From NCBI GenBank assembly GCA_910585815.1, contig CAJUFJ010000023.1, positions 1-46,933 on the forward strand: 46,933 nt of DNA. Reading direction: 5' to 3'. Positions 1 through 7,612 of this stretch are shown piece by piece. The notes beneath the pieces are model-generated. The model was not told the origin of the DNA. It made no database searches and worked only from the letters and a program-made list of their open reading frames with translations. A program made the position numbers and the translations under genes. Source of the DNA: an uncultured Oscillospiraceae bacterium. Its GTDB lineage: Bacteria; Bacillota; Clostridia; Oscillospirales; Oscillospiraceae. How positions within the stretch are numbered: position 1 is the stretch's first letter; every line of letters starts with the position of its first letter.

Positions 1-752
1 AGATCGGCCGCATCTTCCGCAACGAGGGCATGGACCCCAAGCACAACCCGGAGTTCACCACCATCGAGCTCTACCAGGCCTACGCCGACTTCCACGACAT
101 GATGGACATTGCCGAGGGGGTGCTGTCCGGCGCGGCCCAGGAGATTCTGGGCACCTACCAGGTGGAGTGGCAGGGGGAGCAGATTGACCTGACCCCCGGC
201 TGGCGCCGGCTGACCATGATCGACGCGGTGCGGGAGTACGCGGGGGTGGACTTCGCCGCTATCTCCGACGATGGGGAGGCGGTGGCCGCCGCCCGGGCCA
301 TCGGCGTGGAGCTGGCCGACGCCGCCGAGAAGACCTGGGGCAACGCCCTGTACGCCTGCTTCGACCAGAAGGTGGAGGAGCAGCTGATTCAGCCCACCTT
401 CATCACCATGTATCCGGTGGAGGTGTCCCCCCTGTCCAAGCGGTCCCCGGCCGACCCACGGCTCACCGAGCGGTTTGAGCTGTTTGTCTGCCACAGCGAG
501 CTGGCTAATGCCTTCTCCGAGCTCAACGACCCCATCGACCAGCGCCAGCGCTTCCAGAAGCAGGTGGAGCAGCGGGAGCGGGGGGACGAGGAGACCGAGA
601 TGATGGACGAGGACTTTCTCACCGCGCTGGAGTACGGCCTGCCCCCCACGGGCGGCATGGGCATGGGCATCGACCGGTGCGTCATGCTCCTCACCGGCTC
701 CGACTCCATCCGGGAAGTGATCCTGTTCCCCACCATGAAGCCCATGGACTGA
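1..752 (+). CDS. lysS: Lysyl-tRNA synthetase, class II, C-terminal part (5' end outside window)
   Basis: This is the last ~249 residues of a class II lysyl-tRNA synthetase, the cytoplasmic enzyme that charges tRNA(Lys). The reading frame is open from base 3 to the TGA at 752, so the gene begins before the window. Class II motif 2 is visible at the very start (IGRIFRNEGMDPKHNPEFT), and motif 3 near the end (GGMGMGIDRCVMLLTGSDSI), followed by the usual short tail. A hairpin terminator follows about 50 bases later. AspRS and AsnRS share the fold, but FRNEGMD and GMGMGIDR match LysRS. Seen: motifs; known: family role. Confidence 0.96.
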   Translation, partial: IGRIFRNEGMDPKHNPEFTTIELYQAYADFHDMMDIAEGVLSGAAQEILGTYQVEWQGEQIDLTPGWRRLTMIDAVREYAGVDFAAISDDGEAVAAARAIGVELADAAEKTWGNALYACFDQKVEEQLIQPTFITMYPVEVSPLSKRSPADPRLTERFELFVCHSELANAFSELNDPIDQRQRFQKQVEQRERGDEETEMMDEDFLTALEYGLPPTGGMGMGIDRCVMLLTGSDSIREVILFPTMKPMD

Positions 753-800
753 GGGGGAAAAGGGTCAAATAAAAGCCGAAATGCGGAAAAGTGCAACAAG

Positions 801-833
801 ACGGACATCTCCGGCAGGGGATGTCCGTTTTTT
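801..833 (+). terminator. Intrinsic terminator after lysS
   Basis: Nine-base stem ACGGACATC / GATGTCCGT (801-809 with 820-828) runs into a T tract. It ends the lysS transcript and separates it from the pxp operon promoter 25 bases further on. Confidence 0.85.
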
Positions 834-855
834 GGCGCTTATCCACAAATTTTTA

Positions 856-884
856 TTGCAATTTCCGGCGTTCTGTGGTAATAT
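856..884 (+). promoter_or_regulatory. Sigma-A-type promoter for the pxp operon
   Basis: TTGCAA (856-861), a 17-base spacer and TATAAT-like TAATAT (879-884) lie 50 bases before the pxpA start. No operator was recognised. Confidence 0.7.
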
Positions 885-933
885 ATGGCGTGTGCAAGCG
901 TTCCGAATTGATTCTGTAAAGGAGGAATCCCCT

Positions 934-1701
934 ATGTACAAAGTTGACCTGAACAGCGACCTGGGCGAGAGCTTCGGCGCCTATACCATCGGTATGGACG
1001 AGGCGGTCATTGCCCACGTGTCCTCCGCCAATGTGGCCTGCGGCTATCACGCCGGCGACCCGCTGGTGATGGACAAGACGGTGGCCGCCTGTAAAGCCGC
1101 CGGCGTGGCGGTGGGCGCGCACCCCGGCTTCCCCGACCTGATGGGCTTCGGCCGCCGGAACATGGTTTGCTCCCCCAAGGAGGCCAAGGCCTACATCCAG
1201 TACCAGATGGGTGCGCTCCTGGCCTTCACCGCCGCCAACGGCGTGAAGCTCCAGCACGTGAAGCCCCACGGGGCCCTGTACAACATGGCCGGCAAGGATA
1301 TGGACCTGGCCCTGGCCATCGCCGAGGGCATCGCCAGCGTGGACAAGGACGTGATCCTGCTGGGTCTGGCCGGCAGCAAGATGCTGGAGGCCGGCAAGCA
1401 GGTGGGCCTGAAGATCGCCAGCGAGGTCTTCGCTGACCGGGCCTATCAGGCCGACGGCTCCTTGGTGCCCCGCTCCAAGCCCGGCGCGGTGATCCACGAC
1501 AAGGACGAGGCCATCGCCCGCACCATCCGCATGGTCACCGAGGGCAAGGTGACCGCCATCACCGGCGAGGAGGTCTCCATCGACGCCCACTCCATCTGCG
1601 TCCACGGCGACAACCCCTCTGCGGTGGAGTTCGTTAAGAACATCCGGGCCAGGCTGGAGGCCGAGGAGGTCACCATCGCCCCCATTGCTGACATTGTGTG
1701 A
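934..1701 (+). CDS. pxpA: 5-oxoprolinase subunit A (LamB/YcsF family)
   Basis: PxpA is the LamB/YcsF component of the ATP-dependent 5-oxoprolinase PxpABC, which opens 5-oxo-L-proline to glutamate in the cytoplasm. The start is the ATG at 934, 8 bases after AAAGGAGG, giving 255 residues, the family's normal length; an upstream in-frame extension to 781 has no ribosome site and overlaps the promoter. Signature stretches are DLNSDLGE near the N-terminus, NVACGYHAGDP, HPGFPDLMGFGRR and HVKPHGALYN. pxpB and pxpC lie downstream in the same operon, which supports the assignment strongly. The Bacillus homologue YcsF sits beside the same partners. Confidence 0.94.
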   Translation: MYKVDLNSDLGESFGAYTIGMDEAVIAHVSSANVACGYHAGDPLVMDKTVAACKAAGVAVGAHPGFPDLMGFGRRNMVCSPKEAKAYIQYQMGALLAFTAANGVKLQHVKPHGALYNMAGKDMDLALAIAEGIASVDKDVILLGLAGSKMLEAGKQVGLKIASEVFADRAYQADGSLVPRSKPGAVIHDKDEAIARTIRMVTEGKVTAITGEEVSIDAHSICVHGDNPSAVEFVKNIRARLEAEEVTIAPIADIV

Positions 1702-1740
1702 TTTGGAAGGTTTTTGGTTGAAAAAGGAAAGGGAAATCAG

Positions 1741-1781
1741 TCTCCTTTGCCAAAGGAGATGTCATTTGCAGGGCAAATGAC
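1741..1781 (+). repeat. Tandem hairpins between pxpA and the transporter gene (diverged half of the palindromic repeat family)
   Basis: Two adjacent perfect hairpins: TCTCCTTT-gcc-AAAGGAGA (1741-1759) and GTCATTTGC-agg-GCAAATGAC (1761-1781). The layout, a CTCCTTT palindrome then a TGTCA hairpin, resembles half of the modular repeats at 11131, 27495, 31933 and 44438. No T tract follows, so it is more likely an mRNA processing or stability element than a terminator. Membership of the repeat family is an inference from architecture. Confidence 0.55.
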
Positions 1782-1833
1782 AACGGTTCGTTTTGCAAGA
1801 GAGAGGAAAACTGACTATTTTGGAGGTACTTAA

Positions 1834-3099
1834 ATGAGTAATAATCTCGCAAACAGCGGCGCGAAGCCCAGCCGTTCCGTATTGTTCGGTGCGGCCTTCC
1901 TGATGGCTACATCCGCCATCGGCCCCGGCTTCCTGACCCAGACTTCCACCTTCACCGCTCAGCACGGCGCGGCCCTGGCCCTGGTTATCGTGCTGGTTAT
2001 TCTGATGGATATTACCGCCCAGATGAACATCTGGTCTGTGGTCTCCGTATCCGGCATGCGGGCTCAGGACGTGGCCAACAAGCTGCTGCCCGGCCTGGGC
2101 GTGATCATCGCCATTCTGGTGGCAATCGGCGGCCTGGCCTTCAACGTGGGCAATGTGGGCGGCGTGGCCCTGGGCTTCAATGCCATGCTGGGCCTGGACC
2201 AGAAGATCGGCGCGATTATCGCCGGCTGCCTGGGCATCCTTATCTTTGTCAATAAGAACGCCAAGACCATCATGGACAAGGTGGCCACCGTGCTGGCCGC
2301 CGTCATCCTCCTCACCGTGCTGGTGGTGGCCGTCAAGTCCCAGCCCCCTATGGGTGAGGTCGTCAAGGGTCTGGGCAGCTTTGACAAGCTGCTGAACACT
2401 GAAACCGGCATGTTCACCGCCCTGACTACCATCCTGGGCGGCTCCTGCGGCGGCTACATCGCCTTTTCCGGCGCACACCGCCTGCTGGATGCCGGCATCT
2501 CCGGCCCCGAGAACGTAGGCCATGTCCGCCGCAGTGTGGTTCAGGGCTGCGGCACCTCCGGTCTGGTGCGTATCCTGCTGTTCCTGGCCGTGCTGGGTAC
2601 CTGCACCGTGGGCACCACCTGGGTGGCTGAGAACGCCCAGATCATCACTGACGCCGCCAAGGGCGGCAACCCCGCCGCCGAGGCCTTCCGTCTGGCTGCC
2701 GGCGACCTGGGCTACCGGCTGTTTGGCCTGTGCCTGTTCTCCGCGGGCGTTTCCTCCGTGGTGGGCGCGGCCTTCACCTCCGTCTCCTTCCTGAAAACCC
2801 TCCACCCCGTAATTGCCAAGTATGAGCGCCAGTGCGTCATCGGCTTTATCGCTTTCTCCACGCTGATGATGGTCATCGTGGGCAACGCCGCCCAGCTGCT
2901 TATCGTCGCCGGCGCCTTCAACGGACTGATTCTGCCCATCACCCTGGGCGTCATGCTCATTGCCAGCCGCAGCAAGCGGATTGTGGGCGAGAACTACAAC
3001 CACCCCATGTGGATGATTATTCCGGGCGTTGTTGTGGTGGCTATCGCTTTGTACTCCGGCGTACAGTCCGTCCCCAACATTGTGAATCTCTTTAAATAA
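1834..3099 (+). CDS. NRAMP-related membrane transporter of the 5-oxoproline operon (YcsG-like)
   Basis: A 421-residue polytopic protein with about 11 hydrophobic segments and the overall look of the NRAMP/APC fold (COG1914). Start ATG 1834 follows TGGAGG by 7 bases. In canonical NRAMP metal carriers helix 1 carries DPGN and helix 6 carries MPH. Here the corresponding stretches read SAIGPGFLTQ and FSGAHRLLD, so the metal-ligand Asp, Asn and Met appear to be missing. In Bacillus the related ycsG sits in the same operon as ycsF and kipIA. Context suggests import of 5-oxoproline or a related substrate instead of, or along with, a metal; this is inference. Membrane transporter assignment is firm, substrate is not. 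Confidence 0.82.
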   Translation: MSNNLANSGAKPSRSVLFGAAFLMATSAIGPGFLTQTSTFTAQHGAALALVIVLVILMDITAQMNIWSVVSVSGMRAQDVANKLLPGLGVIIAILVAIGGLAFNVGNVGGVALGFNAMLGLDQKIGAIIAGCLGILIFVNKNAKTIMDKVATVLAAVILLTVLVVAVKSQPPMGEVVKGLGSFDKLLNTETGMFTALTTILGGSCGGYIAFSGAHRLLDAGISGPENVGHVRRSVVQGCGTSGLVRILLFLAVLGTCTVGTTWVAENAQIITDAAKGGNPAAEAFRLAAGDLGYRLFGLCLFSAGVSSVVGAAFTSVSFLKTLHPVIAKYERQCVIGFIAFSTLMMVIVGNAAQLLIVAGAFNGLILPITLGVMLIASRSKRIVGENYNHPMWMIIPGVVVVAIALYSGVQSVPNIVNLFK

Positions 3100-3111
3100 A
3101 CAAAAACTCCC

Positions 3112-3151
3112 CTTCAGGGCAGGGCCAGGTCTTCCCGGGCCTGCCCTGAAG
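3112..3151 (+). other. Intercistronic hairpin before pxpB
   Basis: A 12-base perfect stem CTTCAGGGCAGG / CCTGCCCTGAAG (3112-3123 with 3140-3151) fills most of the gap between the transporter and pxpB. No T tract follows, and pxpB has its own GGAG site after it, so it probably adjusts mRNA decay or partial read-through. Confidence 0.6.
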
Positions 3152-3170
3152 CCGCGAAAGGAGATATTCT

Positions 3171-3911
3171 ATGGCAGACGTCAGATTTCTGCTGACGGGC
3201 GATACCTCAGTGTGTGTGGAGTTCGGCAACGAGATCAGCGAGCCCATCAACGCCCAGATACGCGCCTTCAACATCGCCCTGAGCAGCAGCAGCATTCCCG
3301 GCATTGTGGAGACGGTGCCCACCTACCGCTCCCTCATGGTCCACTACGACCCGGAGGTTATCCGCTATGCCCCTCTTATGGAGAAGCTGAAGGGCTTGCT
3401 GGGCCAGCTGGACAAAATTACCATCCCCCCCAGCGAGGTGCTGGAGATTCCCGTTCTCTATGGCGGGGAGGAGATGGGCCCCGACCTGAAGTTCGTAGCC
3501 GAGCACGCGGGCAAGACGGAGGAGGAGGTCATCAAAATCCACACCTCCACCGAGTACCTGATCTACATGCTGGGCTTCACCCCAGGCTTTACCTACCTGG
3601 GCGGCATGGACGAGGCCATCGCCACCCCCCGGCTTAAGACCCCACGTGTGAAAATCCCTGCCGGCTCGGTGGGCATCGCCGGCTCTCAGACCGGGGTGTA
3701 CCCCATCGACTCCCCGGGCGGCTGGCAGCTCATCGGCCGCACCCCCGTGCGGATGTACGACGCCGGTCGGGAGACCCCCATCCTGCCCCAGGCGGGCCAG
3801 TACATCAAATTCTATGCCATCGACCAGGCGGAGTTTGACAAAATCGCCGCCCAGGAGGCGGCAGAGGGCTATCAGGTCAAGCGTCACCCCAGGAAGGAGG
3901 GCGGAAAATGA
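3171..3911 (+). CDS. pxpB: 5-oxoprolinase subunit B (KipI family)
   Basis: PxpB forms the carboxylase-like part of 5-oxoprolinase together with PxpC; Bacillus KipI, first named as an inhibitor of KinA, is the same family. The protein has 246 residues, normal length. Family landmarks are GFTPGFTYLGGM, then VKIPAGSVGIAGSQTGVYP and SPGGWQLIGRTP. The start ATG at 3171 follows AAAGGAGA. The stop overlaps the pxpC start (ATGA at 3908-3911), indicating translational coupling and a fixed ratio of the two subunits. Confidence 0.94.
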   Translation: MADVRFLLTGDTSVCVEFGNEISEPINAQIRAFNIALSSSSIPGIVETVPTYRSLMVHYDPEVIRYAPLMEKLKGLLGQLDKITIPPSEVLEIPVLYGGEEMGPDLKFVAEHAGKTEEEVIKIHTSTEYLIYMLGFTPGFTYLGGMDEAIATPRLKTPRVKIPAGSVGIAGSQTGVYPIDSPGGWQLIGRTPVRMYDAGRETPILPQAGQYIKFYAIDQAEFDKIAAQEAAEGYQVKRHPRKEGGK

Positions 3912-4849
3912 GTATCACTGTATTGAACCCCGGTCTGCTCACCACCGTCCAGGACCAGGGCCGCGTCGGCTATCAGCAGTTCGGCGTGTCGGTGTCCGGG
4001 GTGATGGACCCCCGGTCCGCCGCCCTTGCCAACATCCTGGCCGGCAACGACCAGAGGGAGGCGGTGCTGGAGTGCACCATGATGGGCCCCCAGCTCCAGT
4101 TTGACAGGGCCAATGTGATCGCCATTACCGGCGGCGACCTGGGCCCCACCCTGGACGGCAAGGCTATCCCCAACTACCAGGCGGTGGCCGTCAAGGCGGG
4201 GCAGGTGCTGAAATTCACCGCCCCAAAGTCGGGCTGCCGGGCCTTTATCGCCTTCGCCGGCGGGCTGGACATCCCTCTCACCATGGGCAGCCGGTCCACC
4301 TACATGAAAGCCAAGATCGGCGGTTTTAACGGCCGCAAGCTGGAGAAGGGCGACGTGATCGGTTTCCGGGCCCCTGTGGACACCCTGAGCCGGATGGAGG
4401 ACCGGGTGCTCAAGCCTGAGTTCGCGCCCAAGCCGGTGTACACCCTCCGGGTGGTGCTGGGCCCCCAGGACGACGCCTTTACCGACGCCGGAATCGACAC
4501 CTTCCTCAGCGGCACCTACACCGTTACCCCCGAGTTTGACCGCATGGGCTGCCGCCTGGACGGTCCCGTTATCGCCCACAAGGACGGCGGCGACATTATC
4601 TCCGATGGCATCGCCTTCGGCGCCATCCAGGTGCCCTCGGCGGGTACGCCCATCATCATGCTGGGCGACCGGCAGACCACCGGCGGCTACACCAAGATCG
4701 CCACCGTCATCACCGCCGACTTCCGCACCCTGGCCCAGCTGAAGGCGGGGGACAAGGTGCAGTTCGTCAAGGTGCCGGTGGAGTACGCCCAGGGCCTGCT
4801 GCTGGCCCAGCGCTCCGCCCTGAAGGCGCTGAGCAGGATTAACGCTTAA
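3908..4849 (+). CDS. pxpC: 5-oxoprolinase subunit C (KipA family)
   Basis: PxpC (313 residues) pairs with PxpB in the biotin-independent carboxyltransferase-like core of 5-oxoprolinase. The N-terminal signature NPGLLTTVQDQGRVGYQQFG and the following VSGVMDPRS are typical of KipA proteins and of the matching domain of urea amidolyase. Further family blocks are AITGGDLGP and FAGGLDIPLTMGSRST. The start lies inside the pxpB stop (4-base overlap). Full length, with no sign of damage. Confidence 0.94.
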   Translation: MSITVLNPGLLTTVQDQGRVGYQQFGVSVSGVMDPRSAALANILAGNDQREAVLECTMMGPQLQFDRANVIAITGGDLGPTLDGKAIPNYQAVAVKAGQVLKFTAPKSGCRAFIAFAGGLDIPLTMGSRSTYMKAKIGGFNGRKLEKGDVIGFRAPVDTLSRMEDRVLKPEFAPKPVYTLRVVLGPQDDAFTDAGIDTFLSGTYTVTPEFDRMGCRLDGPVIAHKDGGDIISDGIAFGAIQVPSAGTPIIMLGDRQTTGGYTKIATVITADFRTLAQLKAGDKVQFVKVPVEYAQGLLLAQRSALKALSRINA

Positions 4850-4856
4850 ACTGTAT

Positions 4857-4881
4857 ATGGCCGCCCTGCCGGGGCGGCCAT
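4857..4881 (+). other. Hairpin between pxpC and the ycsI homologue
   Basis: Ten-base perfect stem ATGGCCGCCC / GGGCGGCCAT (4857-4866 with 4872-4881), GC-rich and without a T tract. It may weaken read-through or protect the upstream mRNA; the next gene has its own GAGGAGG site. Confidence 0.55.
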
Positions 4882-4907
4882 CATCAAAATAATGAGGAGG
4901 AGTATCT

Positions 4908-5735
4908 ATGGCATTTGACATTACCCCCTACATCGACATGAAGCCCAGCGAGGTCCGCAAGCTCATCCGGGAGGGCGTCATCGACTTTCCCACCGCCGGC
5001 ATGTGCCGGGGCTATGCCCAGGCCAACCTGGTAATCCTGCCCCCGGAGTACGCCGCCGATTTTGAGGAGTACGCCAAGAAGAACCCCTTCCCCTGCCCCA
5101 TTCTGGAGATCATCAAGGGCACCCCCGACACCCACGACATGGGGGAGGGGGGCAACATCTGCACCGATATCCCCCGCTACCGGGTGTATGAGAACGGCGT
5201 GTTTACCAAGGAGCTCACCGACGCCTCGGAATACTGGAAGGAGGGCTATGTGGGCTTCCTCATCGGCTGCTCCTTCTCGTTTGAGGAGGCCCTGATCCGG
5301 GAGGGCATCGAGGTGCGCCACATCGCCCAGGGCCGGAATGTCCCCATGTACAAGACCAACATCCAGACAGTGAAGGCCGGCCCCTTCGAGGGCCCCATGG
5401 TGTGCTCCATGCGGCCCATGACCCCGGAGAACGCCAAAAAGGCCTACGATATCACCGTAAAGATGCCCAACGTCCACGGCGCCCCCGTCCACATGGGCGA
5501 CCCGGCGGAGGTGGGGGTGGCCGACGCCATGAAGCCCGACTACGGCGAGGCGGTGGACATCTACCCCGGTGAGATTACCGTCTTCTGGCCCTGCGGCGTC
5601 ACCCCCCAGGCCGCCGTGGAGAACGCCAAGCCCCCCATTGTGATTACCCACGCCCCCGGCCATATGTTCATCACCGATGTGCTGAACACCGAGCTCAACG
5701 ACTACCTGGAGGCAAAAAAGCAGAAGGAGGGCTGA
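4908..5735 (+). CDS. YcsI/DUF1445 family putative hydro-lyase
   Basis: A 275-residue protein of the YcsI/DUF1445 family, often named putative hydro-lyase. Characteristic stretches are GMCRGYAQANLVILP near residue 30, FLIGCSFSFEEALI, a central CSMRPM, and WPCGVTPQAA plus ITHAPGHMFITD near the C-terminus. Start ATG 4908 follows TGAGGAGGAG. In Bacillus ycsI belongs to the same cluster as ycsF and kipIA. A DUF1445-like region is also found in the mammalian D-glutamate cyclase DGLUCY, which makes 5-oxo-D-proline. A role in glutamate/5-oxoproline interconversion or racemisation is therefore attractive, but it is inference. Confidence 0.85.
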   Translation: MAFDITPYIDMKPSEVRKLIREGVIDFPTAGMCRGYAQANLVILPPEYAADFEEYAKKNPFPCPILEIIKGTPDTHDMGEGGNICTDIPRYRVYENGVFTKELTDASEYWKEGYVGFLIGCSFSFEEALIREGIEVRHIAQGRNVPMYKTNIQTVKAGPFEGPMVCSMRPMTPENAKKAYDITVKMPNVHGAPVHMGDPAEVGVADAMKPDYGEAVDIYPGEITVFWPCGVTPQAAVENAKPPIVITHAPGHMFITDVLNTELNDYLEAKKQKEG

Positions 5736-5752
5736 TTTGCGGCCCTGTCAGG

Positions 5753-5774
5753 CCCCCGCTTGGATAAGCGGGGG
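5753..5774 (+). terminator. Hairpin ending the pxp operon
   Basis: Nine-base stem CCCCCGCTT / AAGCGGGGG with a GGAT loop, followed by a weak T-containing tail (TCTCTGTGTT). Position just after the last gene suggests a terminator, though the T tract is poor. Confidence 0.6.
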
Positions 5775-5825
5775 TCTCTGTGTTGGGGGCGCAGAAAAAT
5801 TTTTCGACAAAGCTCGACTTTTTTC

Positions 5826-5854
5826 TTGCGTTTTCCGCTGTGTTGTGCTATACT
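5826..5854 (+). promoter_or_regulatory. Sigma-A-type promoter
   Basis: TTGCGT (5826-5831), 17-base spacer, TATACT (5849-5854), 59 bases before the start chosen for the next gene. Confidence 0.7.
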
Positions 5855-5913
5855 ACTAACACACTGATGTATGCTTGATCCCCGCCGAAGTCAAAGTGAG
5901 GTGGCATGCAGCT

Positions 5914-6336
5914 ATGTTGATGGGGGAATTCAAACAGGAGATTCTGCGCATCAATAATAAGGTCAACATGGAGGTTTTCAAGCAGGGTGTGTTGACGCAG
6001 CGGGTGGATGTGATGCACAACCGGGCGGTAATCGTGGCCAGGAACCGGCGGGTGAGCCTGCTGTCCCTGCCCTATGAGATGGACAAGGCTTCCACCGAGG
6101 TGATGGACCGCACCCTGATTAATATTTTTAAACAGCGATTTATCCAGCTGATGCAGGAGGAGCTGGGGGTAACGGTAATCGCGCACCTGAAGGATTACGA
6201 CCCTGCGCTGGAAATTTCAGCCAGCGTCACCTTCTTCGACCGGCAGGTGGATGAACTTCTGCCGGAGCTGAAGGCTCCCGAGCGGCAGCCGGGCAAATTG
6301 AATCATGACGGGCAGGCACAGAATTCACAGCCCTGA
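5914..6336 (+). CDS. Small soluble protein resembling the MpsC/DUF2294 family
   Basis: A 140-residue soluble protein. The ATG at 5914 is chosen because GAGGTGG lies 9 bases upstream; an upstream TTG at 5875 would place that site inside the gene. The core (hydrophobic strand HNRAVIVARNRRVSLLSL, a basic helix NIFKQRFIQLMQEELGV, then VIAHLKDYDPALEISASVTFF) resembles DUF2294, annotated as MpsC of a sodium-translocating membrane-potential system. That match is from memory of the family pattern and is uncertain. The tail after residue ~120 is polar. It stands alone, with its own promoter and a strong terminator. Confidence 0.6.
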   Translation: MLMGEFKQEILRINNKVNMEVFKQGVLTQRVDVMHNRAVIVARNRRVSLLSLPYEMDKASTEVMDRTLINIFKQRFIQLMQEELGVTVIAHLKDYDPALEISASVTFFDRQVDELLPELKAPERQPGKLNHDGQAQNSQP

Positions 6337-6416
6337 CGGCGAGGATCGAATGGAGACGGTACAGGCCGCCAGCCGGAGATCAGCGTCCGGGGCTTGAAGC
6401 AGAGAAAGCTGTAATT

Positions 6417-6469
6417 GACCGCAAAACATGGGAAAGCAATTGCTTTTCGCATGTTTTGCGGTCTTTTTT
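6417..6469 (+). terminator. Very long near-perfect terminator hairpin
   Basis: GACCGCAAAACATG (6417-6430) pairs with CATGTTTTGCGGTC (6450-6463); the middle also folds (AAAGC-AATT-GCTTT), giving an almost unbroken stem followed by six T. Ends the preceding gene and insulates the NIF3-like gene 33 bases later. Confidence 0.9.
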
Positions 6470-6501
6470 GTTCAAAATTTAAACGGAAAGAGGAGAAGAC
6501 T

Positions 6502-7506
6502 ATGGCAAAGGTTAAGGATGTACTGGCTGCCTTAGATGATCTGACCGGCGGCCGCTGTCTGAAGGGACCGGGGGACTGGACCGGGGGGAAAAATCCCTGG
6601 GTGGTCACAAAATCCTCCGATATCCCCGGGAAGGCCGTGGTGGAAATGCCCGGCCTGGTCTGGGGCGACCCGGAGATGGAGGTCAGGAAGATTGCCGTGT
6701 GCATGACCATGACCGAGAGCGTGATTGAGCTGGCGGCGGCCACCGGGGTGAACGCCATTGTGGCCCACCACCCCATTGCGGACGCGGCCAACTCCGGGGG
6801 GGTGCTGATTAAGTACTACCTGGGCATCTACAGTCTGGCCTGCTTCGAGCTGCATGAGGCCTTCCACGGCACCCACCCCGGCATTCCCTGGCTCCACGGG
6901 CACAGGCCCTGCTTCGCCAGCGTCTGCTACGACGGAATCCCGGGCAACATTGTCTATGTGGGGGATGTAATCCCTGAGATTCAGACGGTGGGAGACATGA
7001 TCCGCCGGCTGGACACCCTGATGAATACCCAGATGGACGAGGAGATGCTCCGCCTGGAGCGCAGGACAAGGGGCTGTGAGGCCATTGAGGAGACGTCGGT
7101 GGCCGCCCGGGCCAGGATACTGGTAGGCAAGCCGGAAAATCCCATGAAGAAGGTAATTCACATGTTCCCCCACTGCGGATTTACCCCCGCCCATCTGGAG
7201 CAGCTGGTGAGGGAATACCCCGATGCGGACACCCTGCTGGCCACCATCAGCCGCGTGTACCCCGGGCACCCCCTGGTGGCCAAGGCGGAGGAGCTGGGCC
7301 TCAACTTCGTCTGCGGCAATTCCCATGCCCTGGAAATCTTTGAGAACGGCGTCCCGATGGCCCGGGCCCTCAAGAACCACCTGCCTGACTGTGAGATCGT
7401 CATTTTTCGGGAGCGCCAGACCAGCGTCCCGCTGGACTGCTTCGGCTCGTCGGAGATTCAGAGCTACGGCAAAAATATTGCCGCGGAACACCTGCACAGC
7501 AAATGA
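6502..7506 (+). CDS. NIF3-like (DUF34) dinuclear metal protein
   Basis: A 334-residue member of the NIF3/DUF34 family, predicted to bind two metal ions; the family has been linked to GTP cyclohydrolase-like and other roles, but no general function is settled. The hallmark HHP is at residues 89-91 in NAIVAHHPIAD, and the C-terminal GNSHALEIFENG probably gives the second His/Glu ligand pair. A long middle section (roughly 110-230) separates the halves, as in longer family members. The start at 6502 follows AAGAGGAG. It lies 106 bases before a membrane protein gene with no terminator between, so the two are likely co-transcribed. Confidence 0.78.
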   Translation: MAKVKDVLAALDDLTGGRCLKGPGDWTGGKNPWVVTKSSDIPGKAVVEMPGLVWGDPEMEVRKIAVCMTMTESVIELAAATGVNAIVAHHPIADAANSGGVLIKYYLGIYSLACFELHEAFHGTHPGIPWLHGHRPCFASVCYDGIPGNIVYVGDVIPEIQTVGDMIRRLDTLMNTQMDEEMLRLERRTRGCEAIEETSVAARARILVGKPENPMKKVIHMFPHCGFTPAHLEQLVREYPDADTLLATISRVYPGHPLVAKAEELGLNFVCGNSHALEIFENGVPMARALKNHLPDCEIVIFRERQTSVPLDCFGSSEIQSYGKNIAAEHLHSK

Positions 7507-7612
7507 CCCCTTTGCGCTGGGCACACTGACGCCCCGGGTGCCGCCGTTCCCCGGCAGGAGAGAGGGAGCGGGTCCGGGCGGCGTCTGCCAACACATAAAT
7601 GGGAGGTAAATT

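Noticed and set aside
1762..3003. Long minus-strand open frame opposite the NRAMP-like gene, and similar long antisense frames at 33304-35445, 17892-19787 and 44577-46319
   Set aside because: These mirror the GC-rich third positions of real genes, have His/Gly/Gln-rich nonsense composition and lack ribosome sites.
6303..6791. Minus-strand frame across the 6417-6469 hairpin
   Set aside because: It runs through a terminator and is the shadow of the NIF3-like gene.
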